The notes beneath the pieces were generated by a model. It made no database searches. It saw nothing but the letters and a program-made list of their open reading frames with translations, and was not told the origin of the DNA. A stretch of 64,000 nucleotides of DNA, taken from positions 2,728,001 through 2,792,000 of the forward strand of contig NZ_CP150291.1 of the NCBI RefSeq assembly GCF_038051985.1, written 5' to 3'. Positions 17,465 through 27,088 of the stretch are shown one piece after another (within the stretch, counting starts at the first letter, position 1; every line of letters begins with the position of its first letter). This DNA comes from Solibacillus sp. FSL H8-0523 (GTDB lineage Bacteria > Bacillota > Bacilli > Bacillales_A > Planococcaceae). Position numbers and translations under genes: made by a program.

Positions 17465-18742
17465 TTGCAAAATGAACCGCTCGCATACAAAATGCGACCG
17501 AAACAAATAGATGAAATTGTCGGGCAAAAGCATATTCTCGGCTCTGACACACCACTTTATAAAATGATTACAAAAGGACATGTGCCTTCGATGCTTTTGT
17601 ACGGCCCACCAGGTGTCGGCAAAACCTCGATTGCCAATGCGATTGCTGGTAGTTCGAAGCTACCGTTTTTCGCACTGAATGCCACACATGCTGGGAAAAA
17701 AGATATTGAGCAAGTCGTGATGGATGCACGTATGAGCGGGAAAGTAATTTTGTTTTTAGACGAGATCCACCGCTTTAATAAACTCCAGCAAGACACGCTG
17801 TTACCACATGTGGAAAACGGATCCATCATACTAATTGGAGCGACAACAGAAAATCCTTTCCACGATGTCAATCCTGCGATTCGCTCTCGTTGTGGGGAGA
17901 TTTTACAGCTTGAGCGCTTAACGGAAAAAGACGTGTTACAGCTGTTAAAAAAAGCCTTAGCCGATGAAATTCGAGGTTTAGGAAAACTCGCAATACAGGC
18001 GACGGACGATCAGCTCGAACGGATAGCGAACGCCGCAAACGGTGATGCTCGAAAAGCACTTACGTTACTCGAATCTGTTTATTATGCGTCCGACGAAGTA
18101 GAGAATGTGACGATTTTAAACGATAACGCCATTGATGCATTAGCCAAACGAATTGGCGTATTTGGTGATAAGGGTGGGTCGAATTTTTACAACCTTTTAT
18201 CTGCTCTGCAAAAATCCGTGCGTGGCTCTGACGTCAATGCTGCGCTTTATTACTTAGCGCATTTACTTGAAAGCGGAGATTTAATTGCCGTGTGTCGTCG
18301 TCTGCTTGTGATGGCCTACGAAGATGTGGGCTTAGCAAATCCAGCAGTCGGGGCACATGTACAGGCTGCTACAGAAGCTGCTGTTAAGCTCGGTTTACCA
18401 GAAGCGCGCATACCACTTGCAACAGCAGTCGTTGAAATGTGTTTATCGGATAAATCAAACTCTGCTTATAAGGCACTTGATGCTGCCGTTCAAGCAATTC
18501 ACGAAGGAAAAACCGGTAATATTCCAAATCACTTAAAGGATGCACACTATGCAGGGGCGGTCGAGCTCGGACACGTTGGCTATAAATATCCACATGACTC
18601 ACCCGTTGGTACATTCGGCGGCTGGGTGAAGCAACAATACTTACCAGATGAACTAATTGGCACTGAATTTTATAAACCTGTTATTGCGGGTGAGGAAAAA
18701 CGCATGGCTGGTATTTACGAAAAACTAAAATCGTTTAAATAA
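17465..18742 (+). CDS. rarA: Replication-associated recombination protein RarA (MgsA, YrvN), AAA+ ATPase
   Basis: 425 residues. Walker A GPPGVGKTS, Walker B LFLDEIHRFNK, sensor 1 GATTENP and the arginine-finger region AIRSRCGE make a clamp-loader-like AAA+ module. The C-terminal tetramerisation region contains AVGAHVQAATEAAVKLGLPE and YKYPHDSPVGT. It acts at stalled forks with SSB and replication proteins. The start is a TTG at 17465, placed 6 bases after AAAGGAGTG; the upstream GTG at 17456 overlaps that site. Divergent from cymR as in B. subtilis. A bidirectional terminator follows. Confidence 0.96.
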   Translation: MQNEPLAYKMRPKQIDEIVGQKHILGSDTPLYKMITKGHVPSMLLYGPPGVGKTSIANAIAGSSKLPFFALNATHAGKKDIEQVVMDARMSGKVILFLDEIHRFNKLQQDTLLPHVENGSIILIGATTENPFHDVNPAIRSRCGEILQLERLTEKDVLQLLKKALADEIRGLGKLAIQATDDQLERIANAANGDARKALTLLESVYYASDEVENVTILNDNAIDALAKRIGVFGDKGGSNFYNLLSALQKSVRGSDVNAALYYLAHLLESGDLIAVCRRLLVMAYEDVGLANPAVGAHVQAATEAAVKLGLPEARIPLATAVVEMCLSDKSNSAYKALDAAVQAIHEGKTGNIPNHLKDAHYAGAVELGHVGYKYPHDSPVGTFGGWVKQQYLPDELIGTEFYKPVIAGEEKRMAGIYEKLKSFK

Positions 18743-18747
18743 AAATG

Positions 18748-18783
18748 AACAGGGCTACACCAAAAATTTGGTGTAGCCCTGTT
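18748..18783. terminator. Bidirectional terminator between rarA and the chemoreceptor gene
   Basis: Perfect inverted repeat AACAGGGCTACACCAAA / TTTGGTGTAGCCCTGTT with minimal loop between convergent genes. Confidence 0.85.
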
Positions 18784-18784
18784 A

Positions 18785-20950
18785 TTATTTCACTGAAAAC
18801 TTCGATACAACTTGTGCTAAAGTACGAATGAGTAAGGCACTGCGCTCTGTATCAAAGCGGGTTTGCTCGACTAATTTCCGCATCTCTTCAGCCGATTTTT
18901 CTACCTGCTCCACAACACGTACATTTTGTTCACTACTCGCGGCAATATTTTGTACCACATCACGCATTGAATCGGTCACATGATGGCTTGATTCACTTTC
19001 TTGCTCCATTTGCATCAGCACATCTTTCACAACCCGAATATACTTCGCCCCTTCTTCCACTTCTTCCCCATTTTGCTCAATTGCTTGCTCTATTAACTGC
19101 GAGTTCGATTCAATTAAACGTAAGGTTTCATGAATTTCGTGGGTAGCTCCTTTTGTTTGATTGGCAAGCTTTCGAATTTCTTCGGCAACGACCGCAAAGC
19201 CTTTGCCATGCTCCCCCGCACGTGCCGCTTCAATGGACGCATTTAACGCGAGTAGATTCGTTTGCTCGGCGACCGCATTGATCGATGCGACAACATTACT
19301 AATACTAGCCGATGATTCTGTAAACGTTGCTGTTAGTGAACTTGTCGCTTTTACTTGCGTCACCACATCACTCATTCGCTCATCAATACCCATGACTTGC
19401 TGCTGTGCGGCTTGTAATTGGCTGCTTGATTGTTGTTCCATTTGCTGCATAATATCTTGAATTTCTTCAATTTGTGACATCGCTTCACGTACATCCTTTA
19501 GCTGCTGCGCAATCGCGTGCTGCATATCACCCATTTGCTCGTGTACGTGCATGGAATAGCGTTCAACATCGACCGTACGTTCACGCAGTGCGTTATTTGT
19601 TTGCTGTACGTCACCTGATGAAATTTGGACTTTCGTAATTAAATCGGACTGGGTATCGACAAAGCTATTAATCCAACGGGCCATCTCACCTGTTTCGTCA
19701 TTGCTTAGTTCCGAGCGGTCAATACGCATCGTTAAATCGCCTGCGCCTTCTGCAATTTTTTGAATCATATTCGAGACGTGATTGACTCGGCTCACAATCG
19801 GCTTTAAATATTTATTTAAAAATATGGCAGTCGCCACAAATGCATAGATGATACTAATGGCAAACACAACAATTGCAGGGATTACCTTTATTGCCGTTAA
19901 AATTTGAAATAGTAACACATTCATTAGCATAAACACAGTAAAATTTAACCCTAATTTATAGCCAATAGAACGCGTCCGATACACTTCCTCTACATCCGCT
20001 TCACACATCATCCCCCAAACATCTGGGCTATGTGGTAATTGAAACGTCACCCCTTTACCGATTACAGGGATATGGCGATAATCGGAATAGCCTGGAAACT
20101 CCACCATTAAGTTCGAACCGTTTTTAATCGTATTCGCCACACCCGGATGGAGACTACCTGTTGCGGGGTCTGTAAAACGAATTTCAAATTCGGTATGGTT
20201 GTTAATTTTGACCGTGCCCCAAGATTTTGTATGAACACCCGCCTTTAAATTTTCACCAAAAGAAAATTGCTCATCTTCAAAACGGCTACGTGATAATGCA
20301 ATACCAGGCTCGATTGATGGATCAAAATTCGACTTGGTCATAAAAATATAGTTGTCACCTGTATCTTGATAAATATGCCCTGCTTCGCGCTGAATCATAT
20401 CAGAAATGACATCATTTGGAATACGCGCCACCATAATGTATTGCATAATTCCTTCGATAAAAATCGGCTGTAAGAATAATAGGGTTACCTCATCGTGAAA
20501 CTTTGAGCTACGTGCTCCAATTTCAACGGTAATTGGATCAATAAATGGTCCATATAATAGTGGTTTCCCCGTTTGCCAAACCGTGTGTAATGCCTTTTCA
20601 TAAATCGGTGTATTCCCTTTTGCGTAGCTGACACCAATATGCTTTTCAAAACTTGATGCAAATATCGTTGCATCACGGTTTACTAAAAACAACTCTGTAA
20701 AATAGGTACTGCGCTCTTTTGAACGTGTTAAAAATATGTTCAGTTCATCCGCTTGATAACGAATTACTTCTGCAGCTCTCGAATCAAGTGACACCCAACG
20801 ATCCATTGTCCAAGCCTGTAATAAATCGACACGTGCTTTTGCGATACTTTCAAAAACTTCTTCCTTACGCTTTTTCGTTTTTTCATTTAATCGATAACTC
20901 CACCAAAGCGGTAAGCCTTCCTTGAACGATAGCCAACCAAAAACCCCCAT
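18785..20950 (-). CDS. Methyl-accepting chemotaxis protein with N-terminal Cache-like domain before a single membrane hairpin
   Basis: 721 residues. There is no N-terminal membrane helix: after an amphipathic start comes a large Cache-like sensor region (about 60-320). Two adjacent hydrophobic helices follow (about 325-350 and 352-375), then HAMP (about 375-430), the methylation helices and the signalling hairpin with [21 protein letters not shown]. That order implies both the N-terminal sensor and the signalling part are cytoplasmic. The frame opens at 20989, but GAAGGTG before the ATG at 20950 is the better start. It should signal through CheW/CheA, none of which is in the window. Confidence 0.88.
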   Translation of the reverse strand: MGVFGWLSFKEGLPLWWSYRLNEKTKKRKEEVFESIAKARVDLLQAWTMDRWVSLDSRAAEVIRYQADELNIFLTRSKERSTYFTELFLVNRDATIFASSFEKHIGVSYAKGNTPIYEKALHTVWQTGKPLLYGPFIDPITVEIGARSSKFHDEVTLLFLQPIFIEGIMQYIMVARIPNDVISDMIQREAGHIYQDTGDNYIFMTKSNFDPSIEPGIALSRSRFEDEQFSFGENLKAGVHTKSWGTVKINNHTEFEIRFTDPATGSLHPGVANTIKNGSNLMVEFPGYSDYRHIPVIGKGVTFQLPHSPDVWGMMCEADVEEVYRTRSIGYKLGLNFTVFMLMNVLLFQILTAIKVIPAIVVFAISIIYAFVATAIFLNKYLKPIVSRVNHVSNMIQKIAEGAGDLTMRIDRSELSNDETGEMARWINSFVDTQSDLITKVQISSGDVQQTNNALRERTVDVERYSMHVHEQMGDMQHAIAQQLKDVREAMSQIEEIQDIMQQMEQQSSSQLQAAQQQVMGIDERMSDVVTQVKATSSLTATFTESSASISNVVASINAVAEQTNLLALNASIEAARAGEHGKGFAVVAEEIRKLANQTKGATHEIHETLRLIESNSQLIEQAIEQNGEEVEEGAKYIRVVKDVLMQMEQESESSHHVTDSMRDVVQNIAASSEQNVRVVEQVEKSAEEMRKLVEQTRFDTERSALLIRTLAQVVSKFSVK

Positions 20951-21330
20951 ATGCTCATCACCTTCTCTGTATGTAACGAATGCTAACATTGTTTGTTAAA
21001 ACTGTATGACATAACCCCAATTTTATGGAATATTCAAACGATTAGCAATGAGGGACACATGTGTGTAATCGCTCGAAAACGCTTACAGCCAAGCTTTTAT
21101 AGGTTCTAAACTTCCATAACGATTTTCTGATATAACATTTAAAATTATTATCCTTAGATAACTTAAAATGAAACCCTTGATATACATAGCGTGAGAATGA
21201 TTTTATCGCATTTCGAGATTATTGCTATTGGATGGATAAAAAATATTTTTAAGAGTGCTTGTTTCTCACATCGTGTTGTTTAAAAAACATCAAAAAAAGC
21301 GCCTGAAATTTGCATTCAGACACTTAGTTA
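20951..21330. other. 380-base non-coding gap upstream of the chemoreceptor
   Basis: AT-rich. It holds the ribosome site of the chemoreceptor and, at the far end, the terminator of the next gene (21294-21320). I see no convincing sigma-D or sigma-A promoter, no RNA motif and no open frame with a ribosome site. Confidence 0.5.
21294..21320 (-). terminator. Terminator of the 21331-21822 gene
   Basis: Imperfect stem GCCTGAA / TTCAGAC followed on the minus strand by a run of seven T. Confidence 0.65.
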
Positions 21331-21822
21331 TTATTCATATGATTTTGTGAAGCCAGAAAATTTTTCAAAGCAAGTTGCTGTCTTTTCAGAGAGCTTGATT
21401 TCGCTAGTCTTACCTGTTAATTCCCCGATACTCTTTTTCACTTCTGAAATGAATTCTTCATTCTCTTCTAATGATGCGTTCGGTAAACAACTTACACTAA
21501 TTTGATAGCGTTCTAAAATTTGCGCTCTTGCTTCTGGATCTTGTTCATCTATTAAATGAGATTGCGCAAGACCTGTAAAATAAAGAATCTTCGCTGCAAT
21601 ATCCATATAAAGCGTCCAGTATGTTGAGGCTTTAGGCATTGCTCCCTCATTACTCGCAATATAACTATTGAAGTTCTGCGCTACCTTTTGTAGCAAACCA
21701 TCTAGTTGTTCATACGCTTTTGACCAATTTGGTTTCGAATCAATCGAATCAAACACAATTGTATCGACTTGTAACTGTAACTTAGGCAAATTTAATAAAT
21801 CATTTTTCAGATCAATATTCAT
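21331..21822 (-). CDS. Hypothetical protein, helical, unknown family
   Basis: 163 residues, soluble, mainly helical (KAYEQLDGLLQKVAQNFNSY, WTLYMDIAAKILYFTGLAQS), with two isolated cysteines and no signal peptide. No motif recognised. It has GGAGGAAC before the ATG at 21822, and its own terminator. It lies between two chemoreceptor genes but nothing ties it to chemotaxis. Confidence 0.6.
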   Translation of the reverse strand: MNIDLKNDLLNLPKLQLQVDTIVFDSIDSKPNWSKAYEQLDGLLQKVAQNFNSYIASNEGAMPKASTYWTLYMDIAAKILYFTGLAQSHLIDEQDPEARAQILERYQISVSCLPNASLEENEEFISEVKKSIGELTGKTSEIKLSEKTATCFEKFSGFTKSYE

Positions 21823-21993
21823 TTTGAACAGTTCCTCCTAACATTACCAACCGTATTACAAATACGTACCCTAACTATAACAAAAAAAAAACACGTTTCT
21901 ATGAAATGGAAAAAAACATTAAAATTAAGGTATTTTTTTACCATTTTGAACCTTTTAATAGAATATTATGTAATTTGCTGTTCGATTATTCCT

Positions 21994-22386
21994 TCATTTT
22001 AGTCGAGAAATATAATTTGAATAATATTTTTTTGTTTCTTCTAGTTGTGCAAATTGGTGTTTTACAAAGTTTATCATTTTTCCATTTTCATAATGTTTAA
22101 TGGTTTGTTTCGAACAGTAGAATATCCAACACTGCACTTCAATCCATTGCTCTAACGGTAGTTCTTTGCCTACTAAAAATAACGGCTTTTCTTTTAATAC
22201 ACCAGCCATCTTGTAAAAACCTTCACTTAACCGGAAGCCTTTTGTAACAAAATCGTATTCTGGCTCTACAATCTGTTGTATATCAAATACGTGAATGGTA
22301 CTTGCTTCTATATCAATCGCTAGTTCAACCGTACCAACAACATCTATTATATTTAAACCTTTATATTCTAGTTGATGAATAGTCAT
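21994..22386 (-). CDS. Hypothetical small protein, unknown family
   Basis: 130 residues, mixed alpha/beta by eye, no signal peptide or membrane helix. The N-terminal half alternates hydrophobic and polar residues like beta strands (LEYKGLNIIDVVGTVELAID, STIHVFDIQQIVEPEYDFV); the C-terminal half is helical (KMINFVKHQFAQLEETKKYY). No family recognised. The longer frame starts at 22401, but GAGGAA 8 bases before the ATG at 22386 fits better. The 150 bases to the next gene downstream are AT-rich without a clear terminator. Confidence 0.55.
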   Translation of the reverse strand: MTIHQLEYKGLNIIDVVGTVELAIDIEASTIHVFDIQQIVEPEYDFVTKGFRLSEGFYKMAGVLKEKPLFLVGKELPLEQWIEVQCWIFYCSKQTIKHYENGKMINFVKHQFAQLEETKKYYSNYISRLK

Positions 22387-22553
22387 TTTGACATTCCTCA
22401 TTTCCTTAGATTTATTTTATCACAATAATATCTCGCTTAAAAATAAATGAATGCTCATTCAAAAAAGCGTGACATCATTAAGGAATTAATGTATAAATAA
22501 GTTAAAGTTTGTATTTTTGAACATTTTATGACATTTATATGGAAGGTGATTCG

Positions 22554-24011
22554 ATGATCGAACAACTAAAAGTAAGAGATTTATATGAAAAAAATAAGAT
22601 CCTCATGATTGTTTACGGAATGGCAGCTGTATTAGGTAGTTTTGCTCAACTGTTCATTGATCGACCAATTGGTGTTGCTTTGTCGTTAATTATTCCTGTT
22701 ACGTTTACATTTATCGTTTTTCTCGTACAGCAAAAAGTAGTCGCACTCCGTCCCTTTTTCCCCTATTTCGTAGTAGTCGCTGGTGTTATTACGGTTTTCG
22801 GTACAATTTTTACAAACAAAGTAACACTAGCTACGCTTATCTTGAGTATTTTCGTTTTGATTTTGGCAAGTATTCACAACCGTGTGAACGTACTGATTGC
22901 TGGCTATATTGGCTCCACATTAGGGCTGATTTTTAACTTTACACTTGATAAAGAAGGATTTGCGGTTGACCCTGCTAACGTATTTGTTACACAAACGTTG
23001 ATGTTCGTTGCGATTTTACTTCAAGTACGTCAAAATCGCACCCTTCTGAAAAATGTTGAAAACTTAATGATTGATGCAAATGACCGCGCCATTTCAGAAG
23101 GTCAATTGCATCATCATTTGGAAAATTCGGTACAAACGATTACATCCAAGCTTGAGCTTATTACCGAAAGCACAAACCAATCTAGTACAGCGCACCAACA
23201 AATGCTTACTTCGTTAAAAGAAGTAAGTATCGGGGCGCACAAGCAATCGAGCTTTGTTCATAATATTGTACAAAGTACGGAGCATACAAACGAAGAGCTT
23301 CATTCGATTGTCTCTGAATTAACAAATATCGTCGAGCGTGCCGAACAGGCAAGTATTCGCGCAGTAGATGGCGCGAATTCCATGACAACATTAAAACAAG
23401 AAATTAATACATTTACAGCATTCTTTAACGAACTAAATACAACATTCCTTTCGCTTTCTGAAAAAATTACCGAAACGAATCAGTTCGCAACAGCCATTCA
23501 TCAAATTACCGATCAAACCAATTTATTGGCACTGAACGCTTCGATTGAGGCCGCGCGTGCAGGAGAACATGGCAAAGGCTTTGCGGTTGTTGCCGATGAA
23601 ATCCGAAAGCTCGCAGGAATTACGGATGGAATGGTACTTAAAATCGATCAAAATTTAGCTGAAGTCAATAACTTCAATAAACTAGCGCTCAGCCGCTTAG
23701 AAGACGGCATTTCCCATGTAACGAAGCAAGAAAGCACGGTCGAACAATCTAGTGACACATTCAATAACCTATTTGGTGCAATGAAAACATTGCAGCATAA
23801 TTTACATCAGTTTTCGACAAGCGTGCACTCGATCGAAAATAATGCGGCTTCGATTGAAGTTGCGACAAGTGAATTCGCCGCGATTATTGAGCAAAGCACT
23901 AATTCAATTGATCAGCTCTACAACATGCTCGAAAACATTAATGAAGAACAACGTCACGTCACAAAAAATATTGAAGATACCTACCAACAAGCCGTTAAAA
24001 TCATAGGCTAG
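22554..24011 (+). CDS. Six-helix membrane chemoreceptor without extracellular sensor or HAMP
   Basis: 485 residues. Six tightly spaced hydrophobic helices fill about residues 17-170, with loops of only a few residues, so there is no periplasm-like sensor. The signalling part follows directly (about 190-485) with [20 protein letters not shown] and [14 protein letters not shown]. No HAMP-like linker is visible. Such receptors may sense membrane state, energy or small hydrophobic signals; this is inference. GGAAGGTGAT just before the ATG at 22554 rules against the in-frame start 15 bases upstream. A bidirectional terminator follows. Confidence 0.88.
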   Translation: MIEQLKVRDLYEKNKILMIVYGMAAVLGSFAQLFIDRPIGVALSLIIPVTFTFIVFLVQQKVVALRPFFPYFVVVAGVITVFGTIFTNKVTLATLILSIFVLILASIHNRVNVLIAGYIGSTLGLIFNFTLDKEGFAVDPANVFVTQTLMFVAILLQVRQNRTLLKNVENLMIDANDRAISEGQLHHHLENSVQTITSKLELITESTNQSSTAHQQMLTSLKEVSIGAHKQSSFVHNIVQSTEHTNEELHSIVSELTNIVERAEQASIRAVDGANSMTTLKQEINTFTAFFNELNTTFLSLSEKITETNQFATAIHQITDQTNLLALNASIEAARAGEHGKGFAVVADEIRKLAGITDGMVLKIDQNLAEVNNFNKLALSRLEDGISHVTKQESTVEQSSDTFNNLFGAMKTLQHNLHQFSTSVHSIENNAASIEVATSEFAAIIEQSTNSIDQLYNMLENINEEQRHVTKNIEDTYQQAVKIIG

Positions 24012-24019
24012 CATTAAAA

Positions 24020-24055
24020 AAATCAGCTGCTCTCGTCATTTGAGAACAGCTGTTT
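24020..24055. terminator. Bidirectional terminator between chemoreceptor and tcdA
   Basis: Stem CAGCTGCTCTC / TGAGAACAGCTG flanked by A6 and T6. Confidence 0.85.
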
Positions 24056-24056
24056 T

Positions 24057-24818
24057 TTACCCTTGAACGCGCTTAATTGTTATATCTTTTAAAATCGTAT
24101 TAATAACCCAGCTTGCGGCGATTAAACCAGCAACTGAAGGTACAAATGCATTTGATGATGGTGGTAGCTGTGCTTTACGAATTTCAGCTTCAGGCTTCCC
24201 AACGTATTCTGCAACCTCTGGGCGTACGACTATCGGAGATTCATCTGAGAACACCACAGTTACACCCTTTTTAATGCCTTCTTTACGAAGCTTAGTGCGA
24301 ATTACTTTTGCAAGTGGGTCCGTATGTGTTTTTGAAATATCCGCAATTTGGAAACGTGTTGGGTCCATTTTATTGGCCGCACCCATACTTGAAATCATTG
24401 GAATCTTACGTTTTAAGCATTCCTTCATAATATGAATTTTGTAAATTACCGTATCAGAAGCATCAATGACATAATCAATGCCCTGTGCGAAAAATTGTTC
24501 ATATGTTTCTTCTGTATAGAACATGTGCATATCAATAACTTCACATTCTGGGTTAATATCAGCGATACGTTCTTTCATAACACCTGATTTTGACTTGCCA
24601 ACTGTTGACAAGTAGGCCACTAATTGACGGTTTACATTCGTAATGTCAACATTATCTTTATCGACTAAAATAATACGGCCAACTCCACTACGTGCACATG
24701 CTTCCGCTGCAAATGAACCGACTCCACCTACACCTAAAATGGCAACAGTAGTATTTCTTAATTTTTCTAGCCCCTCTGTACCGATAGCTAGCTCATTACG
24801 AGAAAATTGATGTAACAT
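24057..24818 (-). CDS. tcdA: tRNA threonylcarbamoyladenosine dehydratase TcdA (YrvM, CsdL)
   Basis: 253 residues of the E1/ThiF fold. The ATP loop is ILGVGGVGSFAAEACARSGVG, NVNRQLVAYLSTVGKSK lies after it, and DASDTVIYKI and SSMGAANKMDPTRF are conserved in CsdL/TcdA. It converts t6A at position 37 of ANN-decoding tRNAs to the cyclic form ct6A. Unlike MoeB/ThiF it has no adjacent ubiquitin-like partner. AGGGGT precedes the ATG. Its position after the 6S RNA and aspS agrees with yrvM. Confidence 0.95.
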   Translation of the reverse strand: MLHQFSRNELAIGTEGLEKLRNTTVAILGVGGVGSFAAEACARSGVGRIILVDKDNVDITNVNRQLVAYLSTVGKSKSGVMKERIADINPECEVIDMHMFYTEETYEQFFAQGIDYVIDASDTVIYKIHIMKECLKRKIPMISSMGAANKMDPTRFQIADISKTHTDPLAKVIRTKLRKEGIKKGVTVVFSDESPIVVRPEVAEYVGKPEAEIRKAQLPPSSNAFVPSVAGLIAASWVINTILKDITIKRVQG

Positions 24819-24906
24819 CTATTTGTACCCCTCAATCTTTATCATTCTACTAGGAATTATAACGACTCCACCTTGTACATGCAAGTGACAATCGAAAATC
24901 ACCAAA

Positions 24907-24939
24907 CAAAAATACCCCTCTACTAGAAAAGTAGAAGAG
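24907..24939 (-). terminator. Terminator of the 6S RNA gene
   Basis: Stem CTCTTCTAC / GTAGAGG with loop TTTTCTA, followed on the minus strand by TATTTTTG. Confidence 0.75.
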
Positions 24940-24951
24940 TATGAAGGAATT

Positions 24952-25161
24952 GACGAATCCCAAATATGCCGTCTTGCTAACAACATCGTTTTGATCCCGT
25001 ATTACCAAAAGGGGGGTGCACTAATCGTAGCGTTAAACTTCCCGCTCTAAAAAACCTGGGGCCTGTTTGCTTCTACGTTAATAAGTAGCTCCCAACGATT
25101 TAATGTTCGGTCAAAAGTGTTAACTAACAAATTACATGACGAACATCTCAGGATTCGTATT
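24952..25161 (-). ncRNA. 6S RNA (BsrA-like regulator of RNA polymerase)
   Basis: A gene-free stretch of 488 bases between aspS and tcdA, the place where B. subtilis bsrA lies. The minus-strand RNA has complementary ends (ACGAATCC near 25158-25151 with GGGATTCGT near 24960-24952) and conserved 6S-like segments TCGTTGGGAGCTACTT and GAAGCAAACAGG. The long central bulge mimics an open promoter and holds sigma-A RNA polymerase in stationary phase. Length is about 210 nt. It has its own promoter and terminator. Confidence 0.88.
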
Positions 25162-25167
25162 ACCGTT

Positions 25168-25196
25168 ATATTATCATCTGAATTCAGATAATTCAA
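25168..25196 (-). promoter_or_regulatory. Sigma-A promoter of 6S RNA
   Basis: TTGAAT (25191-25196) and TAATAT (25168-25173), 17-base spacing, placing the start near 25161, where the 6S closing stem begins. Confidence 0.7.
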
Positions 25197-25261
25197 ACGA
25201 AAACTTCATAATACTAAAAAATATTATTAATGTACTAGATTTCATACAAAATATTAAAAAT

Positions 25262-25293
25262 AAAGCACTAAACAGGGAATTGTTTAGTGCTTT
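25262..25293 (-). terminator. Terminator of hisS-aspS
   Basis: Perfect 13-bp stem AAAGCACTAAACA / TGTTTAGTGCTTT, loop GGGAAT, T-rich on the minus strand side. Confidence 0.85.
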
Positions 25294-25306
25294 TGTATAG
25301 TAATTA

Positions 25307-27073
25307 TTATTTATTAATGGCTACTTTTAAGCTTAAATCTTCAAGTTGCGCATCTGAAACTGGAGATGGTGCATTTGTTAGTAAGCAGCTTGCTGTTGCA
25401 GTTTTCGGGAACGCAATCGTATCACGTAAGTTTGTACGACCCGCAAGTAGCATGATTAATCTGTCAAGACCCATTGCTAATCCACCGTGTGGAGGAACGC
25501 CGTAGTCAAATGCTTCTAATAAGAAACCGAATTGTGCACGCGCTTCTTCTTCAGAGAAGCCAAGTAATTCAAACATTTTTGCTTGTAAGTCTGGCTCGTA
25601 AATACGTAATGAACCGCCGCCAAGCTCGTAACCGTTTAACACGATATCGTATGCTTGTGCACGCACTTCTTTCGGGTTTGTGTTCATTAATTCTAAATCT
25701 TCATCGAATGGACGAGTGAATGGGTGATGCGCTGCATAATAGCGGCCTTCTGCTTCGTCGTATTCGAATAATGGCCAGTCAACAATCCATAAGAATGCAA
25801 ACTCAGATTCATTGATTAAACCTAATTCTTTTCCAAGTTTTAAACGTAAAGCGCCTAATGCATCTGCAACAACAGATGATTTATCTGCTACGAATAATAA
25901 TAGGTCGCCCGCTTCTGCTTCTGTTGCAGTGATAATGCCGTTTGCTGCTTCCCCTTCGAAGAACTTCGCGATTGGGCCGTTTAAGCCTTCTTCTGTTACT
26001 TTTAACCAAGCTAACCCTTTTGCACCGTAACGGCCAGCAAATTCACCTAACGCATCGATATCTTTACGAGAGTAGTTGGCTGCAGAACCTTTTACGTTAA
26101 TCGCTTTTACTTCGCCACCATTTGCTACTGCATTTGCGAATACTCCGAATGCAGAATCTTTTACGATGTCAGAAAGTTGCTTTAACTCTAAGCCGAAACG
26201 TACGTCTGGCTTGTCTGAACCAAAGCGGTCCATTGCTTCTTTATAGCCCATACGTGGGAATGGCGTTACCACATCGATGCCTTTAACATCTTTCATCACT
26301 TGTGTAAGTAGGCGTTCGTTCATTGCGATAATTTCATCCATTGATAAGAATGATGTTTCAATATCGACTTGTGTGAATTCCGGCTGACGGTCAGCACGTA
26401 AATCCTCATCACGGAAGCAGCGTGCAATCTGGAAGTACTTCTCAAATCCACCTACCATTAATAGCTGTTTAAATAATTGTGGTGATTGTGGTAATGCATA
26501 AAATTCGCCATCATGTACGCGTGATGGGACTAAATAGTCACGTGCGCCTTCTGGAGTTGATTTTGTTAAAATTGGTGTTTCCACTTCTAAGAAGCCTTCT
26601 GTTTGTAAGAAGTTACGGATTGTACGTGTTACATCAGAACGTAATTTAAATGTGTCGTACATCACTGGGCGACGTAAGTCTAAATAACGGTATTTTAAAC
26701 GTAATTCTTCTGAAACTTCAACGCTATTATCAATTGCGAATGGAGGGTTTTTTGCTTCATTAATGATTGTCAACTCAGAAGCTACTACTTCGATTTCGCC
26801 TGTTTTCATGTTTTTGTTAATTTGAGAAGCGTCACGTAAGACAACTGTACCTTTTACTTCAATCACGTATTCGTTACGAATTTTTTCAGCTGTTGCTAGT
26901 GCGTCTTTTGCTTGATCTCCAAATACAACTTGTACGATACCTTCACGGTCACGCATATCTACGAAAATCAGTCCGCCTAAATCACGACGTTTTTGTACCC
27001 AACCTTTTAATACTACTTCTTGTTCTGCTTGTGCAGCTGTTACTAAGCCACATGCATGAGTTCTTTGTGCCAT
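25307..27073 (-). CDS. aspS: Aspartate-tRNA ligase
   Basis: 588 residues, bacterial type. An N-terminal OB-fold anticodon domain (about 1-110, [20 protein letters not shown]) is followed by the class II catalytic core with [38 protein letters not shown] and GLAMGLDRL. The bacterial GAD insertion lies at about 300-420. It charges tRNA-Asp. It begins 15 bases after hisS and shares its T-box. GGAGGAAT precedes the ATG. Confidence 0.98.
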   Translation of the reverse strand: MAQRTHACGLVTAAQAEQEVVLKGWVQKRRDLGGLIFVDMRDREGIVQVVFGDQAKDALATAEKIRNEYVIEVKGTVVLRDASQINKNMKTGEIEVVASELTIINEAKNPPFAIDNSVEVSEELRLKYRYLDLRRPVMYDTFKLRSDVTRTIRNFLQTEGFLEVETPILTKSTPEGARDYLVPSRVHDGEFYALPQSPQLFKQLLMVGGFEKYFQIARCFRDEDLRADRQPEFTQVDIETSFLSMDEIIAMNERLLTQVMKDVKGIDVVTPFPRMGYKEAMDRFGSDKPDVRFGLELKQLSDIVKDSAFGVFANAVANGGEVKAINVKGSAANYSRKDIDALGEFAGRYGAKGLAWLKVTEEGLNGPIAKFFEGEAANGIITATEAEAGDLLLFVADKSSVVADALGALRLKLGKELGLINESEFAFLWIVDWPLFEYDEAEGRYYAAHHPFTRPFDEDLELMNTNPKEVRAQAYDIVLNGYELGGGSLRIYEPDLQAKMFELLGFSEEEARAQFGFLLEAFDYGVPPHGGLAMGLDRLIMLLAGRTNLRDTIAFPKTATASCLLTNAPSPVSDAQLEDLSLKVAINK

Positions 27074-27088
27074 TGTCTATTCCTCCAA

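Noticed and set aside
22400-22553. Sigma-D (flagellar) promoter for the chemoreceptor genes
   Set aside because: No TAAA-N15-GCCGATAT-like match upstream of either receptor.
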